Notes: a model not told the origin generated them from the letters alone. A stretch of DNA of 64,000 nucleotides from G963662675 sp963662675 (GCA_963662675.2 CAXXHP010000006.1:1-64000), one strand, 5' to 3'. Numbered from the stretch's first letter, positions 42,622 to 53,426 are shown. Translations and numbers: made by a program.

Positions 42622-42648
42622 AAAAAAAGATGGCACATAAGGCCACCT
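42622..42648 (-). terminator. Terminator of the glycogen operon
   Basis: On the - strand AGGTGGC and GCCATCT pair (one G-U) over a seven-base loop and are followed by a run of T. It lies 30 bases after the phosphorylase stop codon, the last gene of the operon. Confidence 0.65.
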
Positions 42649-42677
42649 TAGTTCAAGAAACTAAAAAATCCTTTACG

Positions 42678-45209
42678 TTATATCCAACGTATATATTTAA
42701 AATCCTGTCGGTTTGGCAAATTTGGGTTCTTCGGATAAAGTCTCAATCCATAGTTGTACGCCCCCGGATTCATCAGGTGCAACTTCAACAAATATGTACA
42801 GTTGGTACCATCACATTTATCTATTGTAAATTCGATACATTCAACTAAATCCTGACTACCATCGCTATTGGGCTCGGTGATTACCATTTCGAGGCCAATA
42901 TCATCAGCCGAAAGCCCTTTTAGATCTAGCACAACCTTGGCCGGATATTCTTCCCCGATCCGCAGTACATTTGTTATGCCATCAGTAATTTGTATGTCTC
43001 TCACCTCAATATCATTCCAACTTCCTATTACTTTATTCTTCCAGGCTGCAAGTTCATGAACCAAGCTGAAGTTGTTCGCATTAAGCTTGGCAGTCCTTTC
43101 AGCCAGAGGGTTATAAAACCGTATCTGATAATCGCGTATCATGCGGCTGGTCGTAAAATTTGGAGCCACCTGCGCAATCGTGTTCTTAACAATATTCACC
43201 CATTTCTCCGGGATACCCTCACTATTTCTTGTATAATAAGCCGGAATGATTTCGTCTTCAAAAATATCGTAGATGGCCTCAGCATCTAGTTCATCCTGAA
43301 AGTCCTGTACGTCGTATGTACGCTCTAGAGGTAACGCCCATCCAGAATCTCGTTTATAGCCTTCAACCCACCATCCATCTAAGACGGAAAAGTGTACTGT
43401 CCCATTCATTACTCCTTTTTCACCACTGGTTCCGGATGCTTCGAGTGGACGAGTAGGTGTGTTAAGCCAAATATCGACTCCTTGAAGTAATCTCTTTGCT
43501 AGGTTTATATCGTAATTTTGAACAAAGAGAATCTTACCTATAAATTCAGGTCGTTTAGAAATCTCAACGATATACTTTATAAGATCCTGCCCTGCTTTGT
43601 CGGCAGGATGAGCTTTCCCTGCAAATATAAACTGGACGGGACGTAGTGGATCATTCACAATTTCGGCCAGCCGATCCAGATTTCGGAACAGCAAGTGTGC
43701 CCTTTTATATGTCGCAAAGCGTCGAGCAAAACCAATTGTAAGAGCATTGGGATTTAAATTATTTAGGACTTCCGCTATTAATTTGGGGTTTTCATGTCGT
43801 CTGATCGAAATTTGAGAAAAACGCATCTTAATAAAATCGATTAACTTCAGCTTTAATTGCTTTTTCAGCATCCATATTTCTTCATCGGGCACTCTGTAAA
43901 TTTTGTCCCAAAGTCCAAAGTCCAATTCATTCTCGACAAAGTCTTTCCCAAAATATTTCAGATGAAGTTCTTTCCATTCATTAGCTGTCCATGTTGAATA
44001 ATGTACCCCGTTTGTTACGTACCCAATATCTAGCTCCTCAGGCAGATAACCTTCAAACAAATGCTTCAAAATATCTTTAGAGACTTCACCATGCAACATG
44101 CTTACACCGTTTATGCCTTGCGACAGATTTGCCGCCAGATAACTCATGTTAAAATGATCCTCCTGACTTCCGGCCTTTCCAAGCATTACAAACTCATCCC
44201 ACGTCAGTCCAACTGACTTAGGGAATTTACTCATATATGAATAAAACAGATCCTGATGAAAAGAATCATGCCCTGCTGGAACAGGAGTATGTGTGGTAAA
44301 TAAAGTTGAACCACGAACCACTTCCTTTGCTTCGTCATATGACAACTTCTCCTCTACTATATAGTTTTTAATCCGCTCAAGCCCTATCATAGCAGCATGC
44401 CCTTCGTTGCAATGATAAACATCAGATTTATGTCCCAACGACCTTAATGCACGAATACCCCCAAGCCCTAGCAACATTTCCTGCTTCAACCGGTTTTCGT
44501 TGTCCCCTCCATAAAGATGATGGGTTACAAACCTGTCTTCATCTCTGTTTGCTTCAAAGTCAGCATCTAACAGATATAGACTAACTGCACCAACCTTGGC
44601 CTCCCATACCTGTGCCGAAATTGTTCTACCCGGATATTCTACCTCGACTTTTACCCAATTCCCATTTTTATCATAAGCCGGCAAAACAGGTATTTTTGAA
44701 AACAGTTCTGCTTCATAATTTGCTAATTGGTCTCCCTGCAAAGTGATGGATTGCTTAAAATAGCCATAACGGTATAATAAGCCTACAGCCACCAGATTTA
44801 CTTTAGAGTCGCTGGCCTCTTTCAGATAGTCGCCAGCAAGAATCCCCAACCCACCTGAAAATATTCTCAGGCTATCGTGTATTCCATATTCCATGCTGAA
44901 GTATGCAACTTTAGGCTTCTTTAGGGATGACCGATCACTCAAATATTTTCGGAATTTTGAAATAACAGAGTCCATTTCAGCCAAAAATACAGCATCATTT
45001 TCCATCCTTAAGAAACGTTGATAACTCACTTTCTCAAGCAAGACAATGGGATTATGATAGCACTCTTCCCAAATTTCCTCATCAATATTCCTGAAAATTT
45101 CTCGGGCATCTTCATTCCAGGACCACCATAAATTTCTGCTCAACTCTTTTAGAGGAGCTAATCTCTCGGGGATGTTTGATTCAACAAACAGTTTTTTCCA
45201 ATTTGGCAT
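42678..45209 (-). CDS. glgP: Alpha-glucan (glycogen) phosphorylase, GT35
   Basis: An 843-residue phosphorylase of the shorter bacterial/archaeal type with an N-terminal DUF3417 part (MPNWKKLFVESNIPERL...NLWWSWN). Motifs: VYHCNEGHAAMIGLERI, TTHTPVPAGHD, and the pyridoxal-phosphate region EASGTSGEKGVMNG holding the lysine. A C-terminal beta extension (about 740-843) is present. It releases glucose-1-phosphate from glycogen. It is the last gene of the operon. Confidence 0.94.
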   Translation of the reverse strand: MPNWKKLFVESNIPERLAPLKELSRNLWWSWNEDAREIFRNIDEEIWEECYHNPIVLLEKVSYQRFLRMENDAVFLAEMDSVISKFRKYLSDRSSLKKPKVAYFSMEYGIHDSLRIFSGGLGILAGDYLKEASDSKVNLVAVGLLYRYGYFKQSITLQGDQLANYEAELFSKIPVLPAYDKNGNWVKVEVEYPGRTISAQVWEAKVGAVSLYLLDADFEANRDEDRFVTHHLYGGDNENRLKQEMLLGLGGIRALRSLGHKSDVYHCNEGHAAMIGLERIKNYIVEEKLSYDEAKEVVRGSTLFTTHTPVPAGHDSFHQDLFYSYMSKFPKSVGLTWDEFVMLGKAGSQEDHFNMSYLAANLSQGINGVSMLHGEVSKDILKHLFEGYLPEELDIGYVTNGVHYSTWTANEWKELHLKYFGKDFVENELDFGLWDKIYRVPDEEIWMLKKQLKLKLIDFIKMRFSQISIRRHENPKLIAEVLNNLNPNALTIGFARRFATYKRAHLLFRNLDRLAEIVNDPLRPVQFIFAGKAHPADKAGQDLIKYIVEISKRPEFIGKILFVQNYDINLAKRLLQGVDIWLNTPTRPLEASGTSGEKGVMNGTVHFSVLDGWWVEGYKRDSGWALPLERTYDVQDFQDELDAEAIYDIFEDEIIPAYYTRNSEGIPEKWVNIVKNTIAQVAPNFTTSRMIRDYQIRFYNPLAERTAKLNANNFSLVHELAAWKNKVIGSWNDIEVRDIQITDGITNVLRIGEEYPAKVVLDLKGLSADDIGLEMVITEPNSDGSQDLVECIEFTIDKCDGTNCTYLLKLHLMNPGAYNYGLRLYPKNPNLPNRQDFKYIRWI

Positions 45210-45255
45210 ATCTACAATGGGTCTTTATAAATCTAATACTAGATTCCGGATTAAC

Positions 45256-46608
45256 TTAATACTTCTTCACCAATTTTGATTTGATATTTTTTTTCTTCGA
45301 GGCTTTATATTTTTTCTTTTTAGTCTGTAAACTAATTAGCTCAGCTTCATATTTTTTTAGCTTTTCATCTTTCTCCTCTAGTAACTTGGTTAAAGCAGCA
45401 ATTTCTTTCTCAACCTTACTTTCAGGAACAATCTTATCTAGTCGAAGCCCAAAATCACTAAGAACATTCATGTAATTGATAAAAGCCTCATAGGGACTTT
45501 CGTAGGGATTGAAGTACTTATGCACTTCCCCATCAGAGAAAAACTTGGTACACATATAATAGAAATGATCGCTCACCTGCAGATAGTTCCAGTCTTTCAA
45601 TAGTGCGTCATCCTGTACACGTTTCATACGGTTTTGAAACTCATAAAGTTTATTAAAGGCCTCTTGTTGCATCTCATTCCCCAGCCATGCTGATAAATCT
45701 CGCTCTTCATCTGCCCACGATATTGGGTATGGTACACTTACTGCGGAAATGGGTTGGAAATTATCGGCAATTTCAGAAGGCATTGCAAACTGAAATTCGG
45801 ATTTTTTGAATACGGCACTTGGCAATTCTTTTAAAAAATCAAAAATCCCTGTTGATTTCCACTGATGCTCACCAAATGTTTCATAATCCATAAATAGATT
45901 GATGATCTCGTCTTTCGGATATGTGTTTATCCATTCCACAAATTTACTTGGGGTTAAAGGATATTCATTCCATCCCTCATTTGAAAATCGGAATGCAATG
46001 TCGTCACTCAATTGATAGTTTCGCAACAGTACCTTCAATCTGGGATTTAGCACATTGCAATACAAATAATTAGATGACTTCCATCCCAATATATGTTTGG
46101 CACCTTCGGTGAGCATTGCTTTAAAACCCATATTGGCAACTGCAGATCCAATGTCATCAGAATAAATCAATTCGGTATTCCTAAAAACCTTTGGCGTTTG
46201 CCCAAAATAGTGCTCTATTAATTCTGAATGTTTTTTTACCTGATCAGTAAATAACTCATCGCATTTGAGCGAGACTAAGGAGTGCGAATATGTTTCAGCA
46301 AGAAATTCCACTTGCCCTGTTTCAGCCAGTTCTTTAAAAGAGTCGAGCACTTCTGGAGCATACAACTCAAATTGCTCCAAAGCAATTCCTGAGATGGAAT
46401 AACTCACTTTGAATTTGCCCTTATGCTTTTTTATTAACTCAAGCATCAATTTGTTTGTGGGCAAATAACAATTATCTGCTACTTTTCGCAAAATTGACTC
46501 ATTTGCATAATCGTCATAATAATAATGATCATTGCCAATATCAAAAAAACGGTATCTACGAAAACGTATTGGCTGATGTACCTGGAAATAGAAACAGATG
46601 GCTTTCAT
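45256..46608 (-). CDS. Glycoside hydrolase family 57 protein
   Basis: A 450-residue GH57 enzyme. Conserved regions: FYFQVHQPIRFRRYRF (1), VSYSISG (2), the nucleophile glutamate in VFRNTELIYSDD (3), and the aspartate in LFMDYETFGEH (4). GH57 includes alpha-amylases, 4-alpha-glucanotransferases and branching enzymes; here alpha-amylase or glucanotransferase is likely. The C-terminus (about 385-450) is a coiled coil ending in a lysine-rich tail (KKKKYKASKKKNIKSK), unusual for the family and perhaps for binding partners or glycogen. Confidence 0.9.
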   Translation of the reverse strand: MKAICFYFQVHQPIRFRRYRFFDIGNDHYYYDDYANESILRKVADNCYLPTNKLMLELIKKHKGKFKVSYSISGIALEQFELYAPEVLDSFKELAETGQVEFLAETYSHSLVSLKCDELFTDQVKKHSELIEHYFGQTPKVFRNTELIYSDDIGSAVANMGFKAMLTEGAKHILGWKSSNYLYCNVLNPRLKVLLRNYQLSDDIAFRFSNEGWNEYPLTPSKFVEWINTYPKDEIINLFMDYETFGEHQWKSTGIFDFLKELPSAVFKKSEFQFAMPSEIADNFQPISAVSVPYPISWADEERDLSAWLGNEMQQEAFNKLYEFQNRMKRVQDDALLKDWNYLQVSDHFYYMCTKFFSDGEVHKYFNPYESPYEAFINYMNVLSDFGLRLDKIVPESKVEKEIAALTKLLEEKDEKLKKYEAELISLQTKKKKYKASKKKNIKSKLVKKY

Positions 46609-46622
46609 ATGGCATAGTTTTT

Positions 46623-47912
46623 CTATTTATTCAATATCTCTACATATATATCTCGGACATTCTTCGCTGAATTTTTCCATTGCAAATTGTCCACTTCCTG
46701 CTTTCCATGTTTCATAAACATATTCCACATAGCAGGATAATTAAGTAATCCATAAATGGCATCAGCCATAGCATGAGTGTCCCAGTAATTTATTTTAACA
46801 GCATAATTCAAGATTTCTGAAACGCCCGATTGGTGGGAGATGATTACTGGTACATTGGACTGCATGGCCTCGAGTGGCACAATTCCAAAAGGTTCGGAAA
46901 CCGATGGCATCACAAAAACATCACTCATGCGAAACATGTCAAACACGTCATCTCCCTTCAGGAATCCTGTAAAATGGAAATGATTGGAAATTTTTAATGC
47001 AGCAGCTCGTTTAACCATGGCATCCATCATGTCACCACTCCCAGCCATTACAAATCGTACATTACTCATTTTTTTTAAGACCATACTTGCCGCCTCAATG
47101 TAATATTCAGGTCCTTTTTGCCGTGTAATGCGGCCCAAAAACGTTACAATTTTCTCATCAACCCCTTTTTTTAACCTAATTTTTTCTTCCTGACTTATTG
47201 GCTCTACAGCATTATAAACTGTCGTTACTTTTCGCGGATCAATTTGGTATCTGTCAATAACAATATTCCGGGTCAGATTACTAACGGCAATAATATGGTC
47301 TGCAGCGTCCATTCCTCGTTTTTCAATTTCATAAACCTGAGGATTAACACTTCCTCCACTACGATCAAAATCAGTGGCATGAACGTGAATGACCAATGGT
47401 TTTCCAGACGCTTCTTTCGCTGCAATTCCGGCCGGATAAGCCAACCAATCGTGCGCATGAATCAGGTCAAATTCACTGGTTTTGGCAATAGCTTCTGCCA
47501 CAATTGAATATTTGTATATCTCAAACAAAAGGTCTTTGTCGTACTTGCCTGAAAATTCAAGTCTCCCTTCCACATCCGTTTCAACAAACCGGGTTTTTTC
47601 TGAATATGTCTTTGAACTCATTTCCCAGAACTCTTCTGGCCCGACATAAGGCACCATGCCCGATTCCACTTCATAATAGTTTATTTTCTTTTGAAGGTCT
47701 GTAAAGTGGACTTCCTGACGTGTAATTGGCACATTATTAGCCCCAACCAACCGCATATTTGACTGATCCTCATCCCCAAATGCCTTTGGCACAACAAAAT
47801 CGACTTCAACGTCTTCAAATTCAGCCAATCCTTTGGTTAAACCATAGCAAGCCGTACCTAGCCCACCAGAGATATGAGGTGGAAATTCCCAACCAAACAT
47901 AAGTACCTTCAT
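46623..47912 (-). CDS. Glycogen synthase-like glycosyltransferase, GT4
   Basis: A 429-residue GT-B enzyme. The N-terminal start MFGWEFPPHISGGLGTACYG binds the sugar donor, and the second half has FLGRITRQKGPEYYIEAA and the EX7E motif in SEPFGIVPLEAM. This fits the GT4 glycogen synthases/alpha-glucosyltransferases found in Bacteroidota operons with GH57 and debranching enzymes, in place of GlgA of GT5. It starts 28 bases after the debranching gene ends. Confidence 0.9.
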   Translation of the reverse strand: MKVLMFGWEFPPHISGGLGTACYGLTKGLAEFEDVEVDFVVPKAFGDEDQSNMRLVGANNVPITRQEVHFTDLQKKINYYEVESGMVPYVGPEEFWEMSSKTYSEKTRFVETDVEGRLEFSGKYDKDLLFEIYKYSIVAEAIAKTSEFDLIHAHDWLAYPAGIAAKEASGKPLVIHVHATDFDRSGGSVNPQVYEIEKRGMDAADHIIAVSNLTRNIVIDRYQIDPRKVTTVYNAVEPISQEEKIRLKKGVDEKIVTFLGRITRQKGPEYYIEAASMVLKKMSNVRFVMAGSGDMMDAMVKRAAALKISNHFHFTGFLKGDDVFDMFRMSDVFVMPSVSEPFGIVPLEAMQSNVPVIISHQSGVSEILNYAVKINYWDTHAMADAIYGLLNYPAMWNMFMKHGKQEVDNLQWKNSAKNVRDIYVEILNK

Positions 47913-47939
47913 TTGCCTAAGCTATTTTAGTTGTTTGTC

Positions 47940-49886
47940 TTAGTCTTCAAATTCGATTACCATTTTATATGCTCGTATTACAGAACCAACACTCCATGCC
48001 TGAGAAATTGCGCCCTTAGCAATGTGTGGCGGATTTCCATTATACATCTCAGAAATTGACCCAATGCAATGTTCTGACATATCCTCTTCAAACCCGCCAA
48101 CAATACTTTTCACAAAAGAGAGTCCTCCCCGCTTATAAACCTTCAAGTAGCCTTCAACAAAAAACTGAATAAGCCAAGGCCAAGCGGCACCCTGATGCAC
48201 CGTTTTTTCACGTAAGGCAACATTCCCGTCACACAAACCTTCATAGCATGGGTCTTGAGGAGTAAGCGAACGCAATCCCCGAGGTGTTAGAAGTTGTTTT
48301 TTTACAACACTCAATATTGCTTTTTGTTTCTCCCTATCAAGCGGAGAATACTCCAGTGCCGTTGCAATCACCATATTGGGTCTAACTGTCCAATCGGCAA
48401 TCCCATCCCTTACGCAATCTGCCAGATATTCACGTTCATCAGACCAAAATTCATTTACAAAGGATTTAGCTATAATAGCAGGCCATTTATCCCATTCCTC
48501 TACGAAGTTTTTATCATTTTCGGCATTCGCCAGTTCCAATGCAAAACAAAGGGCATTGTACCAAAGGGCATTAACTTCAACAGGCATTCCAGCCCTTTGT
48601 ACCACCGGACATCCATCAATACTGGAGTCCATCCAGGTTAGGGCAACATTTTCTTGTTCTCCGGTAATCAAGCCATTATCCTGCATTTTAATTCCATATT
48701 CGGTGCCCATTTTGTAGGCAGTCAGAATTTGTTTCATTGCAGAAGCATACTTATCCCAAATATATTTGCTGTTTTGACTATCATAAGACAGTTGCTGAAC
48801 AGCCCAAAAAAACCACAGTGGCGAATCAATAGAATCGTATCCAAATTTTGACCTAAATCCCATTTTAGGGAACAATCCATTCTTCAGGGCAGTCAACTGA
48901 TCATCAATTACATCTTCGCACGTTTGTGGATCATCTAAAGACAATGTTAATCCGGGTAAAGCAATAAATGTTTGTCTACTATTCCCATTATACCAAGGAA
49001 ATCCGGTTATTATATCAGTTTGCTTACCCTTACGCATAATAAACTGACTGGCTGCGCTTGTTAAACAATTAATGAAAGTGTCGCGTGGAATTCGCTTATT
49101 AAATTCCTTGGTGAATTTTGCTTTGATAGAGGCTGGTTTAACTTCAAAAGTCGAGGCTGAGAAGACAATACTTTCTCCCTTTTTTATAGGTACTTCAAAA
49201 TAGCCGGGAACAAAGAGATCTTCCTGATACTCATATCCCCTTTCCTTCTCTTTTAGATATTCAATATTGTTATACCAATCCGGGACAGGGATAAATTCTA
49301 TTTCCTTTGAGAATTGCAAATGCAAATAGGGATATCCTTCATACAATCTAATTTTCACCCCATTTTTTATAGGAGAATATTTTGTATAAGCATGCATGTT
49401 TGCTTTACTCAATGAATGAACATTCCGGAAGGCCAAAAACGGTTTAAACCGCAATATTGTTGGCGATGTAGCCTCAACCAAAGTGTAGCGCACCAAAGAT
49501 TGGACTTCATTCTCAACCACCATGCGCTCTTTTGTTAGAATAACACCACCAACACGCCATGTTGTTTTTGGAACTACCTCTGCATCAAAATCCCGAATAT
49601 ACTTATGCCCTTTAGGCTCGTAGTGGTCTCCATCGTATTTATGAATCCCCAAGTTAAACTCAGCTTCATGCTGAATCACGGTTTCGTCTAACGACGAAAG
49701 TAGTACATGCTTACCTTCATCTAATTCCGGAACCGGGCAAATTAAAAGTCCATGATACTTCCTAGTGTTGCACCCTGCTATGGTAGTACTAATGTATGAA
49801 CCAGCCTTATTAGACCGTATTACCTCTCGAGAGAGAGAGTACTCCAAATTCACCAATTGACTCTTGTCAAATTTTAAATAACCCAT
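47940..49886 (-). CDS. Glycogen debranching enzyme (amylo-alpha-1,6-glucosidase, GH133)
   Basis: A 648-residue protein. The N-terminal GDE domain (about 20-230; SYISTTIAGCNTRKYHGLLI) is followed by an (alpha/alpha)6 GH133 catalytic domain with GFPWYNGNSRQTFIALPG, ENVALTWMDSSIDGCPVVQR and HQGAAWPWLIQFFVEGYL, where acidic residues of the active site lie. It removes the alpha-1,6 stubs of glycogen. Confidence 0.93.
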   Translation of the reverse strand: MGYLKFDKSQLVNLEYSLSREVIRSNKAGSYISTTIAGCNTRKYHGLLICPVPELDEGKHVLLSSLDETVIQHEAEFNLGIHKYDGDHYEPKGHKYIRDFDAEVVPKTTWRVGGVILTKERMVVENEVQSLVRYTLVEATSPTILRFKPFLAFRNVHSLSKANMHAYTKYSPIKNGVKIRLYEGYPYLHLQFSKEIEFIPVPDWYNNIEYLKEKERGYEYQEDLFVPGYFEVPIKKGESIVFSASTFEVKPASIKAKFTKEFNKRIPRDTFINCLTSAASQFIMRKGKQTDIITGFPWYNGNSRQTFIALPGLTLSLDDPQTCEDVIDDQLTALKNGLFPKMGFRSKFGYDSIDSPLWFFWAVQQLSYDSQNSKYIWDKYASAMKQILTAYKMGTEYGIKMQDNGLITGEQENVALTWMDSSIDGCPVVQRAGMPVEVNALWYNALCFALELANAENDKNFVEEWDKWPAIIAKSFVNEFWSDEREYLADCVRDGIADWTVRPNMVIATALEYSPLDREKQKAILSVVKKQLLTPRGLRSLTPQDPCYEGLCDGNVALREKTVHQGAAWPWLIQFFVEGYLKVYKRGGLSFVKSIVGGFEEDMSEHCIGSISEMYNGNPPHIAKGAISQAWSVGSVIRAYKMVIEFED

Positions 49887-49989
49887 AAAGCTCAGAATTA
49901 AGGCTTAATAGCTAATTTGAAAGGCGAGTTTAGGAATGCAGGCAGGTTTGATTAATAAAAATACAGAATCTGGTTCAATTAAACATGCT

Positions 49990-50994
49990 TTAATGCTTAC
50001 GAATTAACTCACTTTCAAAATGTTGTTTTTCATTCTTTAAATCAACATAAGGATATTGTCGTGTAAATTCTTTAATCGTTTCTATATTGCCTATGAGAAA
50101 CCTTCGGTATTCAGATGAATCTGAATTAAATGGTCGATGATCTACTGCTTTCAATATCTTTAAAATCCTTTTTGAAAGTTTTAAACTATCCCCGGAGATC
50201 ATGCTATCACTAAACTTATTCCAGATATGATCAACTGCCACTTGATTTAGATGAAGCATGTCTGGTGCATAAAATCGATAATCTCTAAGTTCATCCATTA
50301 CAATTTCATACGAAGGAAAATATGCACAACGTTCATTTCCAAACTCATTTATTACTTGATCTACAGCTAACAGCAAAGTTGCCTTACTTAGTTGATTTCC
50401 TGAGGCTCCATCTTTCCAATGTCTAATTGGGCTAACAGTAAATAGCACTTTCAATTCTTTATTAACTGCCCACAGACTTTTTAAGAGACCGACATATTCT
50501 TCAACAATTTCTTCCGTTGTAAGTCGAAATCGATTAAAGTCGGTTGCTGGAAATTTATGACAATTTGAAACAACCTGACTGGTCGACCTGAGTTCATAAG
50601 CCCATGAAGTTCCAAAAGTGACAATCAAATATCCTGCATTTCTTATTGTATTCCGGGAATGCTCTAACTGCTGATTAATTCGGAGTAGTGTTTCCTCAAC
50701 CGAAGTAGATGAAAACCGACCATGATGATCAAAGCTCCCCCAGATTCCTCTATGCTCAAACAAATCATCCTGCCGATAAGTTTTATCAGAAAGCAACATT
50801 TTAATACTCTTAGCAACCGACATTGGGTTATAAATTATGCCAAACGGATTAAGGTCTGTGTCAAATTTAAGTCCTTTCAGTTTTTCTCCAATATTTTCGG
50901 CAAAACATGAGCCCATCAACATCAATTGATCCTGATAGGTCATTCTCCATCCAAAATCTTCAATTTCTATTTCAGTGAAATATTGATTCTTCAT
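49990..50994 (-). CDS. GSCFA-domain protein in the glycogen operon
   Basis: A 334-residue member of the GSCFA family, named after the motif seen here as MGSCFAENIG (27-36). Also conserved are GTSWAYE and VSPIRHWKDG. The fold is SGNH-hydrolase-like, with a catalytic serine in GSCFA and histidine further on (LHLNQVAVDHIW). Its ATG overlaps the branching enzyme stop codon (ATGA), so the two are translated together. Its substrate is not established; the context suggests a link to glucan metabolism, for example esterified glycogen. Confidence 0.85.
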   Translation of the reverse strand: MKNQYFTEIEIEDFGWRMTYQDQLMLMGSCFAENIGEKLKGLKFDTDLNPFGIIYNPMSVAKSIKMLLSDKTYRQDDLFEHRGIWGSFDHHGRFSSTSVEETLLRINQQLEHSRNTIRNAGYLIVTFGTSWAYELRSTSQVVSNCHKFPATDFNRFRLTTEEIVEEYVGLLKSLWAVNKELKVLFTVSPIRHWKDGASGNQLSKATLLLAVDQVINEFGNERCAYFPSYEIVMDELRDYRFYAPDMLHLNQVAVDHIWNKFSDSMISGDSLKLSKRILKILKAVDHRPFNSDSSEYRRFLIGNIETIKEFTRQYPYVDLKNEKQHFESELIRKH

Positions 50995-53003
50995 CGAATA
51001 CGTTTAAACGGTTCTTTTTTTAGTACAATAGCTGTTCGGGCAGGCAAATATAGATTTAAGTAATGCAAATTATCTTGTCCAAATGCTGATTGTGTATAAT
51101 AGATCATGCCTTTGTCTATCCGATCCTGCCCTCCAAAACGAGCTTCATCAGTATCAAACAATACTTTATATTTAGATGCTTCCAAAGGAATTCCATAACC
51201 CGTAAAAGATTGGTTCGGATTGAAATTAAAAACCATGAGGAAATCTCCTCTCATAAAAGCTAGAATCTTGTCGTCCTTATTATCAAAACACTTATAAACT
51301 TCAGGTATTTCAAGCAAACGAACATCTCTAATCCAGTGCATCATCTGATTGTCAAAATCAGACAGCCAATGATATCTCAGATCAGGATTATCGGACAGAG
51401 ACCAAAGTCGCTGGGCATGCTTATATGACCAATTATTCCCTTCTCTGGGGAAATCAATCCATTCGGGATGTCCGAATTCGTTTCCCATGAAATTCAGATA
51501 GGCACCACCTGCACTGCTTGCTGTTGCCAAACGGATCATTTTATGCAATGCAATTCCGCGTTCAACAATCAGGTTTGGCTGATCTTTTCTCATGTTAAAA
51601 TACATCTCCTTGTCGATCAACCTGAAGATGATCGTTTTATCACCCACCAATGCCTGATCATGAGACTCGGCATAACTCACAACTTTTTCATCCATGCGCT
51701 TCGATGTTAGCTCATGAAATATTTGACCCATATCCCAATCATCATCCGCCACTTCTTTGATCATCTTAATCCAAAAATCAGGCACCCCCATAGCCATGCG
51801 GAAATCAAATCCTATACCACCATCAACCAACGGAGTGGCTAACCCGGGCATTCCGCTCATTTCTTCAGCAATCGAAAGCGCTTCTGGATTAATTTCGTGA
51901 ATCAATTTATTCGCTAGCTGAAAATAAGCCAATGCTTCCAAGTCAACATTCGGATTGAAATAGTCATCGTAATTGGTAAACGCTTTTTCTAATCCATGAT
52001 TTAAATAAAGCATACTTGTGACCCCATCGAAACGGAATCCGTCAAACTTAAATTCTTCCAACCAATACCGAATATTGGATAGCAAAAAATGTAACACCTC
52101 GTTTTTACCATAGTTGAAACAATATGAGTCCCATGCCGGATGTTCACCTTTCATCCCTTCATGAAAAAACTGATAACGAGTACCGTCGTATCTTCCGAGT
52201 CCTTCCAGTTCATTTTTCACCGCATGGGAATGTACCAAATCAATAATAATGGCGATACCCATCGCATGCGCAGTATCAACTAAATTTTTCAGTTCTTCTG
52301 GAGTTCCAAATCTGGAAGAGGGCGCAAAAAAACTGGAAACATGATACCCGAAACTTCCATAGTAAGGATGCTCGGGAATCGCCATAATCTGAATGGTATT
52401 GTATCCTGCCTTTTTGATACGGGGAAGGATTTGCTCACGAAACTCATTGTAAGTATGAACGCATTCGCCCTCTCCCCCCATACCAATGTGGCTTTCATAA
52501 ATTAATGGGGCTTCATTTCCTCTGTTAAAAGAAGGACAAATCCATTGATGCGGTTGTTCAGGGAACCACAGCTGCGCATTATAAGTCTTGGTTTCTTCAT
52601 CTTGAACAAGCCGGGTAGCCCAGGCAGGAATGCGTTTCCCCCCGCCACCATTCCAATGCATGGAAAAGGCATACAGTTCACCATGATGCAATTGATCTTC
52701 ACGAAGATGTAACTCCCAACAGCCATTCTCAATAAAGCTCAATCGATATGACTCATCCTCTTTCCACTCATTAAAATCACCAATTAAATAAATCGCTGTT
52801 GCATTTGGTGCCCAGTCACGAATTACCCAACCATCATTTGTTCGGTGTAAGCCAAACCAAAGATGACCACTTGCAAAATCCTTCAGGCTGCCGGTTCGTA
52901 CTAATTCAGCCTCCTTTGAGCTTGCAGTCTCTAATCTTGAGATTATGGCTTGTGCATATGGCTTTAGCCAAGGATCATTATTAACAAAATGGGGCATTTC
53001 CAT
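50991..53003 (-). CDS. glgB: 1,4-alpha-glucan branching enzyme, eukaryote-like GH13_8
   Basis: A 670-residue enzyme. An N-terminal CBM48 (about 40-130; GWVIRDWAPNATAIYLIGDF) is followed by a GH13 barrel with nucleophile DGFRFDGVTSM, acid/base AEEMSGMPG, and ESHDQALVG. The pattern resembles the plant/animal branching enzymes (GH13_8) more than E. coli GlgB, which is common in Bacteroidota. It is first in the operon and probably under the promoter in the region upstream of 53,003. Confidence 0.94.
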   Translation of the reverse strand: MEMPHFVNNDPWLKPYAQAIISRLETASSKEAELVRTGSLKDFASGHLWFGLHRTNDGWVIRDWAPNATAIYLIGDFNEWKEDESYRLSFIENGCWELHLREDQLHHGELYAFSMHWNGGGGKRIPAWATRLVQDEETKTYNAQLWFPEQPHQWICPSFNRGNEAPLIYESHIGMGGEGECVHTYNEFREQILPRIKKAGYNTIQIMAIPEHPYYGSFGYHVSSFFAPSSRFGTPEELKNLVDTAHAMGIAIIIDLVHSHAVKNELEGLGRYDGTRYQFFHEGMKGEHPAWDSYCFNYGKNEVLHFLLSNIRYWLEEFKFDGFRFDGVTSMLYLNHGLEKAFTNYDDYFNPNVDLEALAYFQLANKLIHEINPEALSIAEEMSGMPGLATPLVDGGIGFDFRMAMGVPDFWIKMIKEVADDDWDMGQIFHELTSKRMDEKVVSYAESHDQALVGDKTIIFRLIDKEMYFNMRKDQPNLIVERGIALHKMIRLATASSAGGAYLNFMGNEFGHPEWIDFPREGNNWSYKHAQRLWSLSDNPDLRYHWLSDFDNQMMHWIRDVRLLEIPEVYKCFDNKDDKILAFMRGDFLMVFNFNPNQSFTGYGIPLEASKYKVLFDTDEARFGGQDRIDKGMIYYTQSAFGQDNLHYLNLYLPARTAIVLKKEPFKRIR

Positions 53004-53426
53004 ACTTCAAAGTATTTCCTTAAAGATACAGAATTGGGGAAAATGAATGTTATTACAAATACTAATTATGTGTGAAATTGATTCGGACAAAAATTCCATC
53101 TGCCATAGAACAATAGGAAAGGACATACAAAGTGCAAATACACCTCACCAAATTTGAAATATTTCACTATGTATTCTAAAAGCCATTTATATCCTCTAGT
53201 TTCAACGAAACTGGCATCATGCCTGCATTTAACTTCTTCTCATTTATGCATGTATTTTTATATGAACCTATTCTCATTTAACCACATATGCACAATGATG
53301 TTAAGTATATATTAAAATATACTCACTCAAGACGAAACAAGACATTCTGGACTAAACACGAAACCATGAAACAATTATTTTTGCGACATAATTACGATTT
53401 AACACAACTTAATTATTTTATTTGTC
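53004..53426. other. Divergent promoter region, no gene
   Basis: 423 AT-rich bases between the divergent glycogen operon and the P-domain protein gene. I see no ORF with family features. Both promoters should lie here. No convincing operator palindrome is seen. Confidence 0.45.
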
